Shown here: positions 60,501-64,000 of the stretch, piece after piece
Numbering within the stretch: the stretch's first letter is position 1
Layout: each line of letters opens with the position of its first letter
From: Ascidia mentula
Lineage: Eukaryota > Chordata > Ascidiacea > Phlebobranchia > Ascidiidae
Reading direction: 5' to 3'
Length of the DNA: 64,000 nt
Assembly: GCA_947561715.1 (NCBI GenBank)
Contig: OX387198.1
Span: 17,112,001 to 17,176,000 of the forward strand
Notes under the pieces: model-generated
The model's input: the letters and a program-made list of their open reading frames with translations, nothing else
Databases searched by the model: none
What the model was told of the DNA's origin: nothing
Program-made: the position numbers and the translations under genes

Positions 60501-62692
60501 TTAAAACACCTAATGTTTTAGATTACACAAAGGCCAGGAAGGAAAAATTTAGAGAGAATTGCATTTCAAATTGTGAAAAAATACCCCTCTTCATTTAAAG
60601 ATGTCATTGGAGATGTTTGCATTGGCAATGGCCATAACACATTAACCAACCAACTGTATTACCGATGGGAAAATCAGCTTCGCAAGCAAAATATAATTGG
60701 AAAATCAATTCAAGGTACACTGAAACGACCATATGGTACAAAAAATTGGGAACCAGTCGTGAACGATTGTGATAGCAACTCAACAAAAACATGGCTTATG
60801 AAAGAATTTTCAAAGGCACATCCTGACAAGGATGAGGCTTTAAAAGTTATGCGATTGACATTCTCTCAACAACGGGAGATCATTAACACAGGAACAAGTA
60901 TCACAAATGTTTTAAAAGAATGGCCATTTCTCCATGAACCACTAGTCATATTTGACCACTATGATACTTTGATGGGAAGACCAAACACACAAGCAACTTT
61001 ACCAATGAAGCTTTTCAAAGGATCAATGCAGATATACAGGTATAAATAGTATTTTTTTTTTCATTTTGAAGGTTAACATGCTTTTTAACCCTTGCTGTTT
61101 AGATGTTTGAAAAAAGTTAAATCTCCATCAATTTGTGAATTAATTGGGTCCATAAAACTGCAATGTTCTCAACTGGGCAGCAAAGAAGCCCAGTCCATGG
61201 AGGTGCTGTCTTTGTTGGCAGCCTACTTTAAAGAAAAAAAGGAATCTGTCATAATGTGCTACAAGGTGTGCTTGCAAAGAAAATTGGAAACTTTTTCTTA
61301 ACTAAAGTTAACTTCTGTGTGCAGGATGATTTCATGTTAGAAAATATTTTGGAAGAAATACCACCTACACCTTTTTTGATTGTGTTTGGTAAGTTTTACT
61401 TTGGAAAATGTCAGAAAGTAGTTTCATTTTGCTTTGTGGTTTGTTTTGTTCTCTTTACAATTTTGTTCTCTCTTTAGGTGACTCTCCAGCAATGTGTGAA
61501 AAAGTGATGGTGGCTGTGGATAAGGTTGTTATCCACTCCACAAACAACTTCTTGTTGGCAGTTGCCAGTTTCTTCTGCCATTTCTACATTTACAACATCA
61601 GCTATCCAAAAGCAGCTGAAAGCACTTTGGAATTTATCCAGAGGTGGGTACCATAATAAATACTGGCTACTACATTTATCATGCTTGTACTTGAGCGGTT
61701 TTATTTACCTTTGTTCAGTGTTTATTTGCAAATAAACACACACAACATGTTTATTTCTGCATTGTATTCAATCTTTGAGTCCTTTTTGCAGATTCATTGA
61801 AGGAATAAATGACCCTGGTTCGAAAGGTTCGAAGAAAATGAGATATGCTGGGGTAAATCCCAAAATACTGAAATTAGCAAAATTGATGAACGCCTGAGAA
61901 TTAAACTGAGCAGTTTTCGTTCAATAAAACAACGTATCACATGAAAATTTTGTGGTTTTGTTATAATTTAAATACTGAAAAAATGCTGTAGGCGTTACGT
62001 TATAACACAGTAGAATTTACTGATCTTTAGTAATTTATTTACAGTGACGGTGTCAGTAATTGTAACGTGTCTTTTTGCAGTAACGCAAACGGTCTTTTAC
62101 CGTAAAACTTACGGACTGGTCCGTAAAATTGCTGCCAGGAGTTTTTCCAGTAAATTTTTTTAACAGTGTGACTGCATTTTTAAGGATACACGTTCGATTG
62201 TTCAAACCAGGCGCCAGGTCTGTATCCTGACCCTGAAGATTGTTCCATGTATTACGAGTGTGTGTCGGGAAACCCAATAACTTACCACAGATCTTGTGGT
62301 TACGACGGATTGGTTTTTGATCCCGTCAACGGTTATTGTGACTGGGCTGCGAACGTAGCGCCACCATGCGGAGTAAGTATTTGATATTCAAATCCGCAAA
62401 AAGAGTTGTACGAAAACACAACATTATAGTGGGACGAATTGTGCCGAAATTGGGCGGGCAGTTGGTTGATAGGTCAAGGCGCAAAGCAGAAAACCTGATC
62501 GGGATTCTTGCCAATGATATTCCGGTGTAAAAAAAGATTTGTTCTGAAATTGTCCCTGCAAGTCTGAAATATTCTACTCTAACACCAGCATACTAATATA
62601 GGCAAATTGAACAAAACATGAAATTGGAATAAAATTATTTTTGTTTATAGTTTTACACTTTGCATGTTTTTTTTCAGACAAATAGCGCATAA
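54531..62692 (+). CDS. Variable-region-containing chitin-binding protein (VCBP), gene 2
   Basis: Tandem paralogue of gene 1 with identical exon phases and lengths: 54531-54573, 54773-54906, 55255-55383, 55452-55578, 55770-55930, 56108-56268, 56744-56826, 62185-62372 and 62678-62692, giving 346 residues. Signal peptide, two V domains with canonical Cys/Trp/Cys (DEGRYWC and NGRYWC), and a six-cysteine chitin-binding domain, ending in TNSA. By my count 37 residues differ from gene 1, concentrated in the V domains; only two lie in the chitin-binding exon. Intron 7 is 5,358 bp against 219 bp in gene 1, because it holds a complete CACTA-like transposon; intron 6 holds a SINE. The reading frame and splice sites are intact. 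AATAAA at 62760-62765. Confidence 0.94.
56508..56720 (+). repeat. tRNA-derived SINE in VCBP gene 2, intron 6
   Basis: The tRNA-like head has an A box (AGTTGGTAGAGCG) and a B box (GAGTTCAAACTCC), about 50 nt apart. A shared body (GAGCTTGATTTTTCAGATCT..., CTGATCCAGCTAGG, GCAATGCC) follows. Fragments of the same family occur at 30690 and 3125. Confidence 0.75.
57598..59943 (+). CDS. CACTA-like transposase (DDE type)
   Basis: Single-exon 781-residue protein that would cut and paste the surrounding element. An N-terminal C2H2 zinc finger uses C37, C42, H55 and H60. The core holds CGDN (D364), a CRYC zinc knuckle shortly after, CTAHDVFEGV (H446, D447, E450), PKHHYLQHYP at about 580-590, and RFESKHSYF with E608. 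These are the conserved blocks of animal CACTA/EnSpm-like transposases. Assignment of D364, D447 and E608 as the catalytic triad is inference from spacing and conservation. Start chosen at the first ATG after the subterminal repeats. No stop or frameshift is seen, so it may be functional. Confidence 0.85.
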   Translation: MVSLACDLQFCKKMFNTWEEKMKDYKNHIRQGFEMKCPVESCNKTYSVVSSFSSHFSRCHDGLQKKAHETDQETLTEEVNCTPLETEEQRSVTSQINKDWEKDVLLFHFMLQYKYLVPIQTVDKIIVYWKQLLSKYTSQIYFQLESILKDENVCTDISSKILDDLKKQDSLNSFLDSANFGSSYLREQQFLQKFNYVPPIELNLGHSANFNFQYISVLDTLKTFLKDEKVKQQFLNPLVHFEGFHDFSDGKIFQSNPLFQNDRYSLKIILYQDAFEIVNPLGSAKRKHKILAVYYTLQNLYPCNRSKIDCFQLVLLCKEANVNEENKSMLFKPLLDDLKTLETTGIDVGVGFNVRGSLLCVCGDNLGSHWLGGFTTNFSSSTYFCRYCTITRTEFSTDHACTKTLYTKSIYDNLHMENSNGLKGSILNDMQYFHVASPGLPPCTAHDVFEGVVQYDLMLYIAYFVKHKWFTLDFLNGRIQSFKFNALDALSKPVKLSSVGKRLIGNASQNWCMLRMFPLLIFDKIVDTENAIWKLVMCLRSIVQIIVSCHLDVNAVCHLDSLISEYLEYRTHFFPKVPLRPKHHYLQHYPWTILQFGPICYTSTLRFESKHSYFKNVIRHSKNFINVCYSLAHSHQLLQSCLLETGYFDSNVEIINRNVTFSSEIVNNIKLGGYNILHCTLGKSVKVENILFEIGMYVIMSKHDLNLYVGCILAMFIFESKVMYVVRKYCSNFYPQYGVHHLIAKPCCVECVAFENLACKFPFYVYHIDGRKLFVLKQTVL
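59981..61897 (+). CDS. Second gene of the CACTA-like element (SAM-like accessory protein)
   Basis: Starts 38 bp after the transposase stop on the same strand. Seven exons: 59981-60173, 60241-60434, 60534-61039, 61103-61265, 61325-61388, 61478-61643 and 61792-61897. All phases close, giving 463 residues. The N-terminal 60 residues are helical and resemble a SAM-type interaction domain (LLEKCSTFLENLGV, then LLGQFNIVQARKLI). An acidic Cys/Ser-rich linker and a WQWVYDFKVPW segment follow, then a longer domain of unknown function with RKNLERIAFQIVKKYPSSF. Exon 3 needs the acceptor ACAAAG|G at 60534, because the nearer TTTTAG at 60522 would break the frame. AATAAA at 61923-61928. An accessory role in transposition is presumed from its position. 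Confidence 0.72.
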
Positions 62693-63560
62693 AGATATAA
62701 AAGAAGAAGAAGAAAAATTGAAATATTCATCTTTAATTCGTGTGATTCCTTTGGTGCAAAATAAAAACAACAATTTAACAAATTTTGTTTAAGAGGCAAT
62801 TGCGGGTTTTTATAAAACAGAAAATATCGTATAGCAGTGAGATTCTCTTTACGAACCGGTGAAGTTCTTCATTCCCTATGAAATATTATAAACCCACCCC
62901 CAAAATCTTGACGTACTTCATATATTTTGGGTTACGTATTACCTTAATTTGTTTTGATCAGTGCAAACGAGCTGAAAGGCCATACACAGTTTTGTGGAAG
63001 TAAAATAAATATAAGCAAAGAAACCACGATTCAAACTTTAAATCAAATACAAGGATAATTTTAATTTCATGAAAACAAAAAACACACCATATTTACATAT
63101 GATTAATTATACGACGGTTTACATCAGCACAAAACACGTTTCACGAAGAAACAGCGCTTTATAACTTCAAATTCAACGTACTTTCGTTTTCCATTTGATA
63201 CTTTGTCGTTTTCCTTGTTTCGCTGTATAGCAAGTCTGAGTTTATAGAGGTTTTGAAGGATCGGATGAGGTGTTGGGCGATGTTTTTCAAAGAACGGAGG
63301 TCGTGTTTGGTGTGGTTACGTGTTTTCCAGATTATATGGGATAGAGAGGTATTCAGAAGAGCTGACAGAGTTGACGCGTAGGGTGTATCGTGTTAAGGTA
63401 GCTTCGGGAAATTTAAGATGTGAAGGGATGGCGAAGTAGGGAACGGCGTCGCTGAGCAAGACATTAAGCTCCGAAAATTTCTTTATTGATAAGTATTGAT
63501 AGTGAGGTGAGGGTGTTGTTGTGTGGGGAAGATAGTTTCGTGTCCGGAGGTTTAAAGAAT
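62693..63560. other. 3' of VCBP gene 2; no gene recognised
   Basis: Contains the VCBP gene 2 3' UTR. From about 63170 onward, minus-strand open stretches (e.g. Lys/Arg-rich near 63180-63240) probably belong to the decayed LINE described next, but frames are broken. Confidence 0.35.
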
Positions 63561-63920
63561 TTAGAAAGTTGGGGTGTAGTTGGGGTGTCCTGGATGCGAT
63601 TTTTGTAATACTTTTTTGATAGAAGAGAGAAGTAGTAGATCAGCATAGAGGGAGATGTTCACCGCGCCGTAACCGCCAAGGCCACGGCGGGCTGCCAGGG
63701 TGTTAATAGGCAAAGTGGGGTTGTTTTGGCCTACGACAAAGCTCATCACGACGTCGTCGACCCACTCGCGTTGCCGGAATGGTAGGGGGTAGGTGTTGGC
63801 CAAGTAAGAGAATTTGGGTAAAAGCATAGTTTTTGAAAGGATGCATTTCGAATCGAAAGTTAGAAAGGGGTTGCTTATAGAGGTGGCGCGGGTTTGTAAA
63901 GAGGAAATTTTTGTGTGCCA
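63561..63920 (-). pseudogene. LINE reverse transcriptase C-terminal remnant
   Basis: Minus-strand frame reading WHTKISSLQ..., ILSKTMLLPKFSYLANTYPLP..., then RRGLGGYG. This is the order seen just after the catalytic core of non-LTR reverse transcriptases (the KT-LLPK helix, the F-V/W-G block and the GG-G block). An in-frame stop lies just upstream, and other open frames continue toward 64000, so the copy is broken and its 5' part is missing or beyond the window. The clade cannot be fixed from this piece. Confidence 0.6.
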
Positions 63921-64000
63921 TGCCGATATGGGTGTTTAGAGTGGGTTTATTGAGTTACGGTTCCAATTGATGTGATTTAAAGAGGGTTCGTCGGTAGGAG

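Larger units (their letters stand above)
57054..62168 (+). mobile_element. Autonomous CACTA-like (EnSpm-type) DNA transposon
   Basis: Termini CACTGTTAAAAA and TTTTTAACAGTG, with TG on both sides as a probable 2-bp target duplication. Repeated subterminal TTTACGG/CCGTAAA motifs are in both orientations at 57100-57190 and 62100-62150, as is usual for CACTA elements. 5,115 bp, carrying two plus-strand genes with no disabling mutation seen. The element sits in VCBP gene 2 intron 7 in the host gene's orientation. VCBP gene 1 shows the uninterrupted intron. Confidence 0.88.

Noticed and set aside
60523..60533. TTTTAG acceptor at 60521-60522 for exon 3 of the second transposon gene
   Set aside because: It puts the exon out of phase and reaches a stop after nine codons; the acceptor at 60532-60533 restores the frame.

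Overview
This is an AT-rich animal nuclear genome window with spliced genes, short GT-AG introns and dense transposon debris. The best pointer to the organism is a tandem pair of variable-region-containing chitin-binding protein (VCBP) genes: signal peptide, two V-type Ig domains, then a six-cysteine peritrophin-type chitin-binding domain. That architecture is known from protochordates (ascidians such as Ciona, and amphioxus). Together with the AT-rich base composition and compact introns I favour an ascidian tunicate, without excluding another protochordate.

Layout. (a) 1-700, minus: 5' part of an SLC6 Na+/Cl- symporter running off the left edge. (b) 2.3-6.2 kb: a hAT-type element, SINE relics and no convincing gene. 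(c) 6.2-29.6 kb: three tandem minus-strand paralogues of a STAND/NB-ARC-like NTPase. Each has one large exon preceded by two small conserved exons. The spacers are themselves duplicated, so comparing them reveals empty sites for an inserted 2.3-kb DNA transposon, a non-autonomous LTR element and a MITE. (d) 31.3-33.5 kb, plus: complete five-exon ribosomal protein S13. (e) 34.2-49.1 kb, minus: a 13-exon gene for a predicted 1,914-residue type II membrane coiled-coil protein, a complete tetraspanin, and a small Ser/Thr-rich single-pass membrane protein. (f) 49.8-62.8 kb, plus: the two VCBP genes, nine coding exons and 346 residues each. Intron 7 of the second holds an apparently intact 5.1-kb CACTA-like transposon carrying two genes of its own. 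(g) 63-64 kb, minus: a decayed LINE reverse-transcriptase C-terminus.

How it fits together. VCBPs are secreted gut-associated immune molecules in protochordates, and STAND NTPases are intracellular sensors or switches in many lineages, so the window may be an innate-immunity neighbourhood. That functional link is inference from family knowledge and proximity. The coding joins given for the spliced genes were checked by me for reading-frame phase across every intron, but no transcript evidence was available.
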